In this document: positions 24,183 through 32,755 of the stretch, piece after piece
Position numbering within the stretch: position 1 is the stretch's first letter
How the letters are laid out: the number at the start of each line of letters is the position of its first letter
NCBI GenBank assembly: GCA_001302245.1
Contig: LGYU01000016.1
Coordinates: 186,001 to 250,000, forward strand
Length of the DNA: 64,000 nucleotides
Reading direction: 5' to 3'
DNA from: Chitinophagaceae bacterium PMP191F
GTDB taxonomy: Bacteria > Bacteroidota > Bacteroidia > Chitinophagales > Chitinophagaceae
Made by a program: the position numbers and the translations under genes
The notes under the pieces: model-generated
Databases searched by the model: none
What the model was told of the DNA's origin: nothing
What the model saw: the letters and a program-made list of their open reading frames with translations, nothing else

Positions 24183-24575
24183 GTGATGGAAGGACAAAAT
24201 TCAAACAGGACACGCATCATCGGCTTGCGTTTAACACCCGATGAGTATGCAAAAATTGAAAGGAAATGGAAGGCTTCAACCTGTCGGAAGCTAAGCGACT
24301 ATGTGCGTCGAAGCATCTTCGACAAGCCCATTGTGACCACCTATCGTAACACTTCACAGGATGACTTAATGGCAGAACTTACACGGCTTCGCAACGAGCT
24401 AAACGCAGTTGGAAACAACTTCAACCAGGCCGTTAAAAAGTTGCATACGCTTAGCCAGATAGCTGAATTTAGGAGCTGGTTGATTGCTTACGAAGTAGAG
24501 AAAAAAATCCTTAGCAATAAGATAGATGAGGTAAGGAATAACGTAAAAAAAATATTGGAAATATGGTTGCGGTGA
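24183..24575 (+). CDS. Relaxosome accessory protein, MobC-domain
   Basis: 130 residues. A ribbon-helix-helix-like N-terminus (RTRIIGLRLTPDEYAKIERKWKASTCRKLSDYVRRSIFDKP) is followed by the MobC helical pattern (DLMAELTRLRNELNAVGNNFNQAVKKLHTL). It would bind oriT and assist the relaxase. Its 3' end overlaps the relaxase start by 13 bp. Start at 24183 or the adjacent ATG 24186. In Bacteroides nomenclature this position is called mobA. Confidence 0.85.
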   Translation: MMEGQNSNRTRIIGLRLTPDEYAKIERKWKASTCRKLSDYVRRSIFDKPIVTTYRNTSQDDLMAELTRLRNELNAVGNNFNQAVKKLHTLSQIAEFRSWLIAYEVEKKILSNKIDEVRNNVKKILEIWLR

Positions 24576-25870
24576 TCAAAGCAGGTCACTCCATGCACCG
24601 TATTTTCAATTACAATGAAAACAAGGTAAAAGAAGGTGTAGCGGAGTGCATCGGGGCGGAAAATTTCCCTTTGAACGCAGATGAAATGAGCCTGAAAATT
24701 AAGTTGGGCTATCTGCTGAAAAGGACAGAATTGAACGAAAATGTTAAACGAAACAGCGTACACATTTCGCTCAACTTCGACCCATCTGAAGCTCATTTGA
24801 GCAAAGAAAAGCTGACGCAAATTGCCAATCTCTATATGCAAAAATTAGGCTTTGGTGACCAGCCTTACCTTATTTATCAGCACCACGACGCAGGCCACCC
24901 CCATATACACGTAGTTACCACAAATATTCAGTCCGATGGCAAGCGAATTGACCTGCATCACCTGGGTATTCGCAAGTCGGAACCGGCACGTAAGGAGATT
25001 GAAAAAATGTTCGGTCTTGTAGTAGCTGATGCACACGCAAGACGGGAAGCATTCAGGTTAAATCCGATAGACGTAAAGAAGGTACAGTATGGGCGTGCTG
25101 AAACTAAAAGAGCCATCACAAATGTGCTGGATGCGGTGCTGGATAAATACAAATATACCAGTTTGCCGGAACTGAACGCGGTTTTGAAACAATACAACAT
25201 AATGGCTGACCGCGGCAGTGAAGAATCAAAAATTTTTCAGGGAGGCGGCCTTGTTTACCGGGTACTTGATGAAGATGGAAAACCTATCGGTATACCTATA
25301 AAAGCCAGCGACTTTTACAACAAACCTACCCTGAAATTTCTGGAGCAAAAATATAGCTCTAATGATGCCCAACGCCAGCCACTCAAAGCTCGTGTAAAAA
25401 CTGAAATAGACAGGTTGTTTATTGGCAAAACGCCCACGCTCGATGAGTTAGTCGCAAAACTTCAAAGGAAGGGCATTCACCTTGCTTTGCGCAAGAGCGA
25501 TACAGGTTTAATCTATGGTATAACCTACGTGGATCACCAGACCAGGTGCGTCTTTAACGGCAGCGTATTAGGAAAGCAATACAGCGCCAAAGCCATACAG
25601 GAAAGATGCAGCTCTCTGAAAGCGATCAAACAGGAGCTATTGCCACAAACAGGTCAGGAAATGGAACAAGCCTTATTGCCTGTCCAAAACACTAACGCTG
25701 GGCTTTCATCCACTTCACACAGCAATGTTAACCCGGCTGATGCAATGCTTAAAGGCGACCTGCTGGAGGCCCTTTTACAACCGGAACAGGCAGCCGATTA
25801 TATACCTGGCCAACTAAAGAAAAAGACCAGAAAAAAGAAAAGAAGAAAAAACATTTCCAATAACCAATAA
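24563..25870 (+). CDS. mobB: Relaxase/mobilisation nuclease (MobB-like, MOBP type)
   Basis: 435 residues. The HUH metal motif GHPHIHVVTTN (His112/114/116) and the upstream KRNSVHISLNFDP match Bacteroidota relaxases that nick oriT and carry the strand in transfer. A conserved Tyr in the first 30 residues (FNYNENKV, Tyr17) is the likely catalytic nucleophile. The C-terminus is basic (KKKTRKKKRRKN). It overlaps the accessory gene and is followed 11 bp later by the coupling protein gene. Length is normal for the family. Confidence 0.92.
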   Translation: MVAVIKAGHSMHRIFNYNENKVKEGVAECIGAENFPLNADEMSLKIKLGYLLKRTELNENVKRNSVHISLNFDPSEAHLSKEKLTQIANLYMQKLGFGDQPYLIYQHHDAGHPHIHVVTTNIQSDGKRIDLHHLGIRKSEPARKEIEKMFGLVVADAHARREAFRLNPIDVKKVQYGRAETKRAITNVLDAVLDKYKYTSLPELNAVLKQYNIMADRGSEESKIFQGGGLVYRVLDEDGKPIGIPIKASDFYNKPTLKFLEQKYSSNDAQRQPLKARVKTEIDRLFIGKTPTLDELVAKLQRKGIHLALRKSDTGLIYGITYVDHQTRCVFNGSVLGKQYSAKAIQERCSSLKAIKQELLPQTGQEMEQALLPVQNTNAGLSSTSHSNVNPADAMLKGDLLEALLQPEQAADYIPGQLKKKTRKKKRRKNISNNQ

Positions 25871-25881
25871 AATATAAAGCT

Positions 25882-27879
25882 ATGGCAGTACAGACAGGTG
25901 AAAACGAACAGGCGCTGAGGAAAATTCTGGACATGACCAGGTTGATCAGTATCGTTATTTTAGTGATACACTTCTATTATTATTGTTATGCTGCATTCCA
26001 TGAATGGGGATTGACCAGCAGTTTCAGCGACCGGATTTTAGGTAATATTTACCGTACAGGTATATTCAGCAACTTCGTTAAAAGCAAGCTGATTTCTTTA
26101 GGCTTTTTGGCTATCTCCCTGCTCGGAGCAAAGGGACGCAAAGATGAAAAATTAAGCTATAAAACAGCATTTGCCTATCTCATTACCGGGCTATTGCTAT
26201 ACTTTGCCAGCTATCTTTCCCTGCTGCTTCAGTTACGGGCACAGGAGAAGGCAATCGTTTATGCAGGCATAACTTCAATAGGCTTTTTGCTGATGCTTTC
26301 TGGCGGCACCTTGCTTTCCCGTATCATCAAAAGCAAGTTTAACAATAAGGACATTTTCAACAAGGAAAACGAGACGTTCCCACAGGAAGAACGCCTCCTG
26401 GAGAATGGGTTTTCAATCAATCTTCCGGCACGTTACAGGCTGAAAAATAAGGTACGCAATAGCTGGATAAATATCATCAATCCCTTCAGGGCGATTATGG
26501 TATTGGGCACACCAGGAGCAGGTAAATCTTACTTTGTCATCAGGCATGTCATAACCCAACATATCCGCAAAGGATTTACGATGTTCGTGTACGATTTCAA
26601 GTTTGACGACCTTTCCAGGATCGCATACAATTCATGGCTAAAAAACAAACATAGGTATCCTAAACCACCGAGGTTTTTTGTTATCAATTTTGATGACCTC
26701 ACAAGGAGCCATCGCTGCAATCCTTTAGAGCCGTCTGCCATGACGGATATTACCGATGCCGCAGAATCCGCACGTACTATTTTAATGGGCTTAAATAGAG
26801 AGTGGATAAAACGCCAGGGCGATTTTTTCGTGGAATCACCAATCAATTTCCTGACTGCCGTAATATGGTATCTGAAGAAATACAAGGACGGTGAATTTTG
26901 CACGTTGCCTCACGTCATCGAGCTTATGCAAGCTGATTATGACAGCCTTTTTACCCTGTTCAGAACAGAAGCCGCCAAAGAATGCGAGGTATTAATTAAC
27001 CCGTTTTTGAATGCCTATCTGAACGATGTAATGGAACAGCTTGAAGGCCAGATAGCATCCGCTAAAGTGGCTATGGCAAGGCTTTCTTCACCTCAACTAT
27101 ACTATGTTTTATCAGGCAACGATTTCAACCTCGATGTAAACAATCCCGATGATCCCAAAATCGTGTGCATGGGTAATAATCCACAGAAAATACAGATCTA
27201 CGGAGCGGTGCTTTCCCTGTACGTAACCCGATTGGTAAAACAGGTCAATAAAAAAGGAAAACTGAAAAGTAGTTTGGTGTTTGACGAGTTCCCTACAATC
27301 TATCTGAACAATATGGATAGCCTGATCGCCACGGCGAGAAGTAATAAAGTTTCTACGTGCTTGGGCATTCAGGATTTCAGCCAGCTCCGTAAGGATTATG
27401 GCAGAGAACAGGCCGATGTGATTATGAATATTACAGGCAATATTGTAGCTGGACAAGTAACAGGAGATACAGCAAAACAGCTTTCAGAACGCTTCGGCAA
27501 AATCATGCAGGACAGGGAAAGCTATTCAATCAATAGTGGTGATACGTCCATCAGTCGTTCAAAGCAACTGGAAACCGCTATACCGCCCTCCAAAATATCA
27601 GCTTTGAGTTCAGGTGAATTTGTGGGAATGGTAGCTGACGACCCGGACAACAAAATTGAATTGAAAGCCTTCCATTGTGAAGTTATCAACGATCATGAGG
27701 CGCTGAAAAAAGAGGAAGAAGGCTATAAGGATATAGAAGTTATTCGTAAGCTCGATACCAGTATGGTGCAGCGTAACTACTTTCAAATAAAGCAGGATAT
27801 ACAGGATATCATTCAGTCAGAAATGGAGCGGCTTTTGAATGATCCAGGGTTGGCCCACCTGGTTGTTAAGAAAGGATGA
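25882..27879 (+). CDS. mobC: VirD4/TraG-type coupling protein (Bacteroidota MobC)
   Basis: 665 residues. N-terminal membrane segments (~15-35, 70-85, 95-115, 128-150), Walker A GTPGAGKSYFV near 208-218, and a Walker B region SSLVFDEFPTIY, followed by the ARSNKVSTCLGIQDFSQL motif. This hexameric ATPase would bring the relaxase-DNA complex to a type IV secretion channel. Because no tra/mating-pair genes are visible, the channel must be encoded elsewhere. 11 bp after the relaxase gene. Confidence 0.92.
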   Translation: MAVQTGENEQALRKILDMTRLISIVILVIHFYYYCYAAFHEWGLTSSFSDRILGNIYRTGIFSNFVKSKLISLGFLAISLLGAKGRKDEKLSYKTAFAYLITGLLLYFASYLSLLLQLRAQEKAIVYAGITSIGFLLMLSGGTLLSRIIKSKFNNKDIFNKENETFPQEERLLENGFSINLPARYRLKNKVRNSWINIINPFRAIMVLGTPGAGKSYFVIRHVITQHIRKGFTMFVYDFKFDDLSRIAYNSWLKNKHRYPKPPRFFVINFDDLTRSHRCNPLEPSAMTDITDAAESARTILMGLNREWIKRQGDFFVESPINFLTAVIWYLKKYKDGEFCTLPHVIELMQADYDSLFTLFRTEAAKECEVLINPFLNAYLNDVMEQLEGQIASAKVAMARLSSPQLYYVLSGNDFNLDVNNPDDPKIVCMGNNPQKIQIYGAVLSLYVTRLVKQVNKKGKLKSSLVFDEFPTIYLNNMDSLIATARSNKVSTCLGIQDFSQLRKDYGREQADVIMNITGNIVAGQVTGDTAKQLSERFGKIMQDRESYSINSGDTSISRSKQLETAIPPSKISALSSGEFVGMVADDPDNKIELKAFHCEVINDHEALKKEEEGYKDIEVIRKLDTSMVQRNYFQIKQDIQDIIQSEMERLLNDPGLAHLVVKKG

Positions 27880-27940
27880 AAAGGTTGAAACACAATTTCC
27901 GTCTGTACCAATTTTGCATTCAATTCAATGTTATAGGCTA

Positions 27941-28153
27941 TCAGCAGCAGGAAGTCCCCAATTGTTTAGGAGGGCATTTAATGGTTCCATAACTGCAATA
28001 AACGCAACAGTCACCTTGTTTGGGTTTTAGTCTTGTTTTGCAGTTTTCACATTCATAAAAAAACTGGCAAGCATCAGTTGGCATTGTTTCTTCTTTTTGG
28101 TGCCCGCAGTTGGGGCAGGTGATTACTGATTGAAGTATTATTGTTGTGCCCAT
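27941..28153 (-). CDS. GDCCVxC-domain protein, cassette 2
   Basis: 70 residues from ATG 28153, one base after the MerTP stop. Same layout as the cassette-1 protein: VITCPNCG, YECENC, then GDCCVYCSYGTIKCPP, ending SCC. Close similarity in the core (KEETMPTDACQFFY identical bar one residue) shows common descent of the two cassettes. All motif positions are Cys, none appears to be Sec. Confidence 0.85.
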   Translation of the reverse strand: MGTTIILQSVITCPNCGHQKEETMPTDACQFFYECENCKTRLKPKQGDCCVYCSYGTIKCPPKQLGTSCC

Positions 28154-28154
28154 T

Positions 28155-28775
28155 TTATTTGTTGTCAATGATGGTTGATGAAGTTACTTTATAGCCGATG
28201 CTGTTTATACTGTTTGCAATAGTGTCAGCAGATGTTTTACTATTGTCAAACTTTACGATTGCATTTCCATTTTTGTAAGATGTATTAGCTTCAATAACTC
28301 CGTTTACTTTGGAAAGTTCTCCGTTTATGTGAGCTGTACAACCTTCACAGTCCATTCCGCTAATGTTGAGTTGAACCGTTGCAATATTGGCTTTATCAAC
28401 TATGATTACTTTTGTTTCTTGTGGCTTGGAATAAAATATTTTAGCATAGTAAGGAAACGCAATTAGAAGTCCCGCTATAATTGTGACGATGGCTAAAAAT
28501 GATTTTGATTGCCAAAATGATTTTTTGTTATCTGCTTCGCAATCGCAATCAACCTGTTTTTGTGGTTTCAATTTTTTATACCAGGCAAATGCGAAAATTG
28601 CAATTGTTAAACAAATTAAGTAAGGTCTGTATGGATCCATCCACGAAAAAGATGAGGCAAGTCCGCTTGCACCACCCAAGAAAGCCAAAACAGGAGTAAT
28701 GCAGCAAAGCGAAGCTGCAACTGCCGTCAACAGTCCTGCAATCCAGCTTTTATTTTTTTTTGTTGTCATTGTCAT
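28155..28775 (-). CDS. merTP: Mercuric transport fusion protein MerTP, cassette 2
   Basis: 206 residues, 25 shorter than cassette 1, mainly at the C-terminus. ASLCCITP (Cys24-25) in helix 1, cytosolic CDCEAD, third helix, then HMA domain with GMDCEGC. The start overlaps the arsR stop by 4 bp as in cassette 1. It lies between the coupling-protein gene and SSB, opposite in strand, so it looks like an insertion in the mobile backbone. Confidence 0.9.
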   Translation of the reverse strand: MTMTTKKNKSWIAGLLTAVAASLCCITPVLAFLGGASGLASSFSWMDPYRPYLICLTIAIFAFAWYKKLKPQKQVDCDCEADNKKSFWQSKSFLAIVTIIAGLLIAFPYYAKIFYSKPQETKVIIVDKANIATVQLNISGMDCEGCTAHINGELSKVNGVIEANTSYKNGNAIVKFDNSKTSADTIANSINSIGYKVTSSTIIDNK

Positions 28776-29146
28776 ACTGTCGCCAAATTTTGGTGATTGA
28801 TAATTTTAAAAAACGGTCTTAAAATTTTCAAATGTTCACTGCGTAATGAATAGAAAATAGTTTGTCCTTCCTTTCTGGCTTCAATAATATTCCTATCTTT
28901 TAGTTTGCGTAAGTGTTGAGAAACAGCCGGGATGCTCATTCCTAAAATATCGCTAAGGTCGCAGGGGCAGAGTTCATTTTCTTCTTCAAGCAAAAATAGG
29001 ATTTTCAATCGTGCTTCGTTGCCTGCCAAAGCAAGAACCTGTCCCAACTGTAAAAAGGCTTTTGAATTAGCCTTTAATTTTTCACGGCAACTTTTAATTT
29101 GTCCGATGTCTGCTTGCAACCTGATGCAGGTATCACCCATTGTCAA
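28772..29146 (-). CDS. ArsR/SmtB-family metal sensor of merTP cassette 2
   Basis: 124 residues. Same metal and DNA-binding motifs as the cassette-1 regulator: ELCPCDLSDILGMSIPAVSQHLRKLKD is near identical, and the N-terminal Cys (DTCIRLQAD) is kept. It should sense the metal handled by MerTP. The start at 29146 or ATG 29140. Its operator-like dyad is at 29182-29203. Given the shared recognition helix and operator, the two ArsR proteins probably cross-regulate. Confidence 0.9.
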   Translation of the reverse strand: MTMGDTCIRLQADIGQIKSCREKLKANSKAFLQLGQVLALAGNEARLKILFLLEEENELCPCDLSDILGMSIPAVSQHLRKLKDRNIIEARKEGQTIFYSLRSEHLKILRPFFKIINHQNLATV

Positions 29147-29181
29147 ACTTTTTGTTTTAGCAAATGTAAGAATTATTTACT

Positions 29182-29203
29182 TATTTAAGCAAATACTTAA
29201 ATA
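29182..29203. promoter_or_regulatory. ArsR operator dyad, cassette 2
   Basis: TATTTAAG-CAAATA-CTTAAATA: arms identical to those at 9423-9444, same spacer length. It lies 36 bp upstream of the arsR start at 29146. Confidence 0.8.
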
Positions 29204-29222
29204 TAATATAGATACTCCATAA

Positions 29223-29634
29223 GACATACTCACAAAACACCCATTAAAATTCATTTTTCTTTAAAAGTGCATGTCCCTTTGGGTCGGGTCATTCCAGGGT
29301 ACGCTTCGCTTCCGTCCCTCTTTCATCGGGACCGGGTCGTACCTCACCGCCTTACATCCCCCTCATGCTTTACTATACAAGTGAATAACAAGTCCTGATT
29401 GGTTGAGATAGCAACCAACCTGCTCTGGCATTTTCCAACGAAACGGGTAAAAAGGCAGCTAAGATAGTTACGCCTTCGTTGCTACGAGCGCATAATGCTG
29501 CGCTGCGCTTGCACCCTTCGGGACTTATAGCTCTCCGCGCCTCCGTCTCCACTCTGTCGCTGCTTTCTTTTTTCCCGTTTTTTCTTTTGGAAAAATGCTT
29601 TTAGGGCAGGCGGGTGAAAAAAAAAGTAAACAAA
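29223..29634. other. Intergenic region between merTP cassette 2 and ssb
   Basis: About 410 bp without a gene. The part 29280-29600 looks more GC-rich than both neighbours and holds imperfect inverted segments (for example GGGTCGGGTC and GGACCGGGTCG). This is where the tra module of a complete conjugative element could have stood, but no remnant of tra coding sequence is recognisable. Confidence 0.5.
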
Positions 29635-29661
29635 ATGGTTTCACAATTAAAATTAAAAATC

Positions 29662-30051
29662 ATGAACATCATTGGCAGATTAACGAGGGACGCACAAATC
29701 AGCACCTTGCCGAGCGACAAACAGGTAGTGAATTTTTCCGTAGCAGTGAATGACAGCTACCGTAACAAACAGGGCGAACGAGTGGAACACACCGAGTATT
29801 TCAACTGCGCCTACTGGATTTCGACAAATGTAGCAAAGGTACTCACCAAAGGAACATTGGTAGAACTCAATGGCAGGGTGAGTGCAAGAGCATGGATTGG
29901 TGGAGATGGTGAGGCGCACGCAGCACTCAATTTCCATACATCAAAAATCAAATTGTATGGAGGTGGTAAACGGTCTGAAACCGTAGCAGGTGGTAACAGA
30001 AACGACTCCGCAGTACCTGCTAACAATGGCACAGACGATTTGCCTTTTTAA
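29662..30051 (+). CDS. ssb: Single-stranded DNA-binding protein
   Basis: 129 residues from ATG 29662, giving the standard start MNIIGRLTRDAQ. OB-fold with VVNFSVAVNDSYRNKQGE, TEYFNCAYW and LVELNGRVSARAW, a short Gly/Asn-rich linker and the acidic tip DDLPF that recruits partner proteins. It protects single-stranded DNA during element transfer or replication. It is first in the rightward series leading to the PRTRC genes. Upstream in-frame ATGs at 29614 and 29635 give unlikely basic leaders. Confidence 0.92.
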   Translation: MNIIGRLTRDAQISTLPSDKQVVNFSVAVNDSYRNKQGERVEHTEYFNCAYWISTNVAKVLTKGTLVELNGRVSARAWIGGDGEAHAALNFHTSKIKLYGGGKRSETVAGGNRNDSAVPANNGTDDLPF

Positions 30052-30090
30052 TCATTCATTTTCATTTATCAACTTTTAAAAATTACAATC

Positions 30091-31164
30091 ATGGCACATA
30101 ATCTTAATTATAACGAACGTACAGGCAAATACAGCTTCTTTAGCGTACAGCAGAAAGCATGGCACAATTTGGGACAGATAGTAGAGCAATATCCCACCAG
30201 TGCCGAAGCTATCAAATACGCAGGACTTGATTTCGAGGTTATCAAATCTCCCTTATATACTCGTGGCACAGGCATCAGTATAAGTGATGACGGTGAAATA
30301 AAAGAAGGCGGTAACATCTTGTTGCCCGACAATTTCGCAACCATGCGTACCGATACCAATACGGTTTTTGGCGTAGTAGGAAAGGATTACCAGATAGTAC
30401 AAAATGCAGATGCCTTTGCTTTTTTCGATGCTATCGTAGGTGGTGGTGATGGTATCCTGTACGAAACAGCAGGTTCATTAGGAAACGGAGAACGCATATT
30501 TATTACGGCTAAACTCCCTGATTATATCCGAGTAGGTAACGGTGATGACATTACCGAAAAATACATCTTCCTGACCACCTCTCATGATGGCACGGGAAGT
30601 ATTACCGCAGCGTTTACACCTGTGCGTGTCGTTTGTCAAAACACCCTCAATGCAGCATTAGGCAATATGTCTAACGTGGTACGCATTCGCCATACATCAG
30701 GTGCGAAACAACGTTTGGAAAACGCCCATAAAGTAATGGGATTGGCTAATCAGCTAAGTGTACAACTGGAGGGAATATTCAACCAATGGACAAAGGTGCG
30801 TATCTGTGATGAAGAAGTAAAGAAACTTATCCAACTGGCACTTTGCCCCAATAAGGAAACATTGGACGCACTTAAAAAAGGTGCAGAGGATGAACTGTCA
30901 ACCGTTTTTAAAAATACGGTGGAAGATGCCTTTGCTTATGCAATGATGGCAGATACACAACAGTTGAATACTACCAAAGGAACAGTGTTCGGGGCATACA
31001 ATGCGGTGACAGGTTACTATCAGAATGTACGCAATTACAAGGATGATGAAAGCAAACTGCAATCCATTGTAATGGGAGGCACAGCACAGGCTAAAGCACA
31101 ACGAGCATTTGAGTTGTGCAGCCAGTTTGCAAAAGACGGAGCAGACGTGCTTGCGCTGAACTAA
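30091..31164 (+). CDS. DUF932 plasmid/phage-type protein
   Basis: 357 residues. Typical start HNLNYNERTGKYSFFSVQQKAWHNLGQIV and the middle TSHDGTGSITAAFTPVRVVCQNTLNAAL identify DUF932 (plasmid and phage proteins, TIGR03299-like). Function is not known; it often accompanies PRTRC genes and SSB. 39 bp after ssb, same strand. Confidence 0.9.
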   Translation: MAHNLNYNERTGKYSFFSVQQKAWHNLGQIVEQYPTSAEAIKYAGLDFEVIKSPLYTRGTGISISDDGEIKEGGNILLPDNFATMRTDTNTVFGVVGKDYQIVQNADAFAFFDAIVGGGDGILYETAGSLGNGERIFITAKLPDYIRVGNGDDITEKYIFLTTSHDGTGSITAAFTPVRVVCQNTLNAALGNMSNVVRIRHTSGAKQRLENAHKVMGLANQLSVQLEGIFNQWTKVRICDEEVKKLIQLALCPNKETLDALKKGAEDELSTVFKNTVEDAFAYAMMADTQQLNTTKGTVFGAYNAVTGYYQNVRNYKDDESKLQSIVMGGTAQAKAQRAFELCSQFAKDGADVLALN

Positions 31165-31220
31165 AGTAACAGGACAGGCAGCAATGCCTGTCCTTATTAT
31201 CCACTTACAAAAACAGGTAT

Positions 31221-31598
31221 ATGAAACCGTTAAATAATTTGATAAACGTAGAGAAGGCAAAATTGCTGCACGAACTATTTCCGCAGGAAATTCCTGCCTT
31301 ACTGGAATACACCGACAATATGTGCCTTACCATACAGGAGGACGAACAGTTGATACGCAGCCAGTGGGAAAACGGGTTGCTAACAGTAGAAGCCTGGCTA
31401 TCCTTTGTTGAGGAAGTCAGGAACAAGATAAATAAGTATGGAAAACGTCTGCATACGCACAGCCGCTTATTTGCAGACCAGCTTTTTGATGGCTATGTCG
31501 CATTGTATATGGTGCATTGTATGACCTTATATACTACTGTAAGGAAGCATAGCAATCCCAAGTTTACATTAGCCATAGACCTATTATTTAACTCATAA
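31221..31598 (+). CDS. Mobile-element protein, unknown
   Basis: 125 residues, soluble and helical (PLNNLINVEKAKLLHELFPQEIPALLEYTDNMC near the start). It contains a conserved-looking LIRSQWENGLLTVEAWLSF segment and ends in DLLFNS. No recognised domain. It is located between DUF932 and the PRTRC genes with a 56-bp gap, in the same direction, so probably part of that operon. Confidence 0.7.
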   Translation: MKPLNNLINVEKAKLLHELFPQEIPALLEYTDNMCLTIQEDEQLIRSQWENGLLTVEAWLSFVEEVRNKINKYGKRLHTHSRLFADQLFDGYVALYMVHCMTLYTTVRKHSNPKFTLAIDLLFNS

Positions 31599-31609
31599 AA
31601 TACAAGGTT

Positions 31610-31843
31610 ATGGAAGCGTTGATAAAACTATTACAGGCAATGTCTTACCCGACTATGGTTTTTGTTGGTTTGGCAATCAGGCTCTTTGTCGGTATGCGAC
31701 AATTCAACCGCAGGGGCTTAGGGGGATTGCAGCATTTCAATAACTATTTCGTGGGTTTAATCACACTTGCGATAGAATGGGTGCTGAAGTGGGCAGCATT
31801 AGCCCTTTTGATTTGGGGACTGTGGGGATGGCTGTTTAGATAA
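31610..31843 (+). CDS. Small membrane protein, unknown
   Basis: 77 residues with hydrophobic spans at about 12-27 and 50-75 (LAIEWVLKWAALALLIWGLWGWLF). A basic loop (GMRQFNRRGLGGLQHFNN) lies between. 11 bp after the previous gene, hence co-transcribed. Family not recognised. Confidence 0.65.
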   Translation: MEALIKLLQAMSYPTMVFVGLAIRLFVGMRQFNRRGLGGLQHFNNYFVGLITLAIEWVLKWAALALLIWGLWGWLFR

Positions 31844-31907
31844 CGCAGCATAGAATAAAACTATACAGGACTGTACAGAAATTCTTTTAACAAAAAAACA
31901 TTTGACA

Positions 31908-32501
31908 ATGGAAACTACAAATTTTTTCAGCAGCATAGCTGCATTGAATATAACAGGCGACCTGCAAGTAACGATACGGAAAGGAGCAGAAAGTAACTGG
32001 ATAGTATCGGTTATGCTCAACAATGAGCAGTGCGGGGACGATGCAAGGAAACTGATACCGCCCCTCAATCTAAGAGGAAGTGCCGAAGAACTGGACAACG
32101 GTTTCTTTGAACGAATAACAACACCCATACAGACCGTTTCAGGTTTAATGGTGGACATGGAAGGCTTTATGAAACAGTTGGAAGAAGTGAAAAAGCAATC
32201 TGCTATGGAAAAGGAAAAGACAGACAGGGAGCGAAAAGAAAAAGAAGCCAAAGAGAAGAAATACAGGGAGGCGATGCAAGAAGTAGATGAACTGGAAAAA
32301 GAAGGAAAGCACAGGGACGCATGGATGAAAGTACCTGACCCTTCAGAATATCCGGAACAGGCAGAAGCCATACGCAAACGAAAATCATCCTTATCCTCAA
32401 AATTTGCCCCTGACTTGTTTGGTGCAACTGCAACACCCGTAACTGATGAACAGCCACAAAGCGATGAAGCGAATGTTGAGGAAGAAGAAACAAATCAATA
32501 A
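31908..32501 (+). CDS. PRTRC system protein E
   Basis: 197 residues from ATG 31908. The N-terminal globular part (TNFFSSIAALNITGDLQVTIRK, IPPLNLRGSAEELDNGFFERI) is the PRTRC-E signature; the C-terminal half is a Lys/Glu-rich coiled coil (EKEKTDRERKEKEAKEKKYREAMQ) with an acidic tail. PRTRC stands for ParB-related, ThiF-related cassette, an uncharacterised set of plasmid and mobile-element genes. It is followed 18 bp later by protein C. Confidence 0.85.
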   Translation: METTNFFSSIAALNITGDLQVTIRKGAESNWIVSVMLNNEQCGDDARKLIPPLNLRGSAEELDNGFFERITTPIQTVSGLMVDMEGFMKQLEEVKKQSAMEKEKTDRERKEKEAKEKKYREAMQEVDELEKEGKHRDAWMKVPDPSEYPEQAEAIRKRKSSLSSKFAPDLFGATATPVTDEQPQSDEANVEEEETNQ

Positions 32502-32519
32502 CCTGTAAAACGAAAAGTC

Positions 32520-32738
32520 ATGTTAATAGCAAAACATTTAGACAGGATTTTCCTGCTCAAAGAAAACGGAACGGATATAAGGCTTACAGACCCTGAACCT
32601 TCATGGAGCTTGGAAGCGGTGATGAACTTCTATGCAAATACCTATCCTATACTCACCACTGCCAAAATATCCGCACCACGAATTGAAGATGATACGGTAC
32701 AGTATCGTTTTGAAAGCGTCATGGGAACAAAAGGTTAA
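32520..32738 (+). CDS. PRTRC system protein C
   Basis: 72 residues. Matches PRTRC-C in size and in the central part, SLEAVMNFYANTYPILTTAKISAP. It is the usual neighbour of protein E. Molecular function is unknown. 17 bp before the next gene. Confidence 0.85.
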   Translation: MLIAKHLDRIFLLKENGTDIRLTDPEPSWSLEAVMNFYANTYPILTTAKISAPRIEDDTVQYRFESVMGTKG

Positions 32739-32755
32739 TCTTAAAATTTAAAGCA

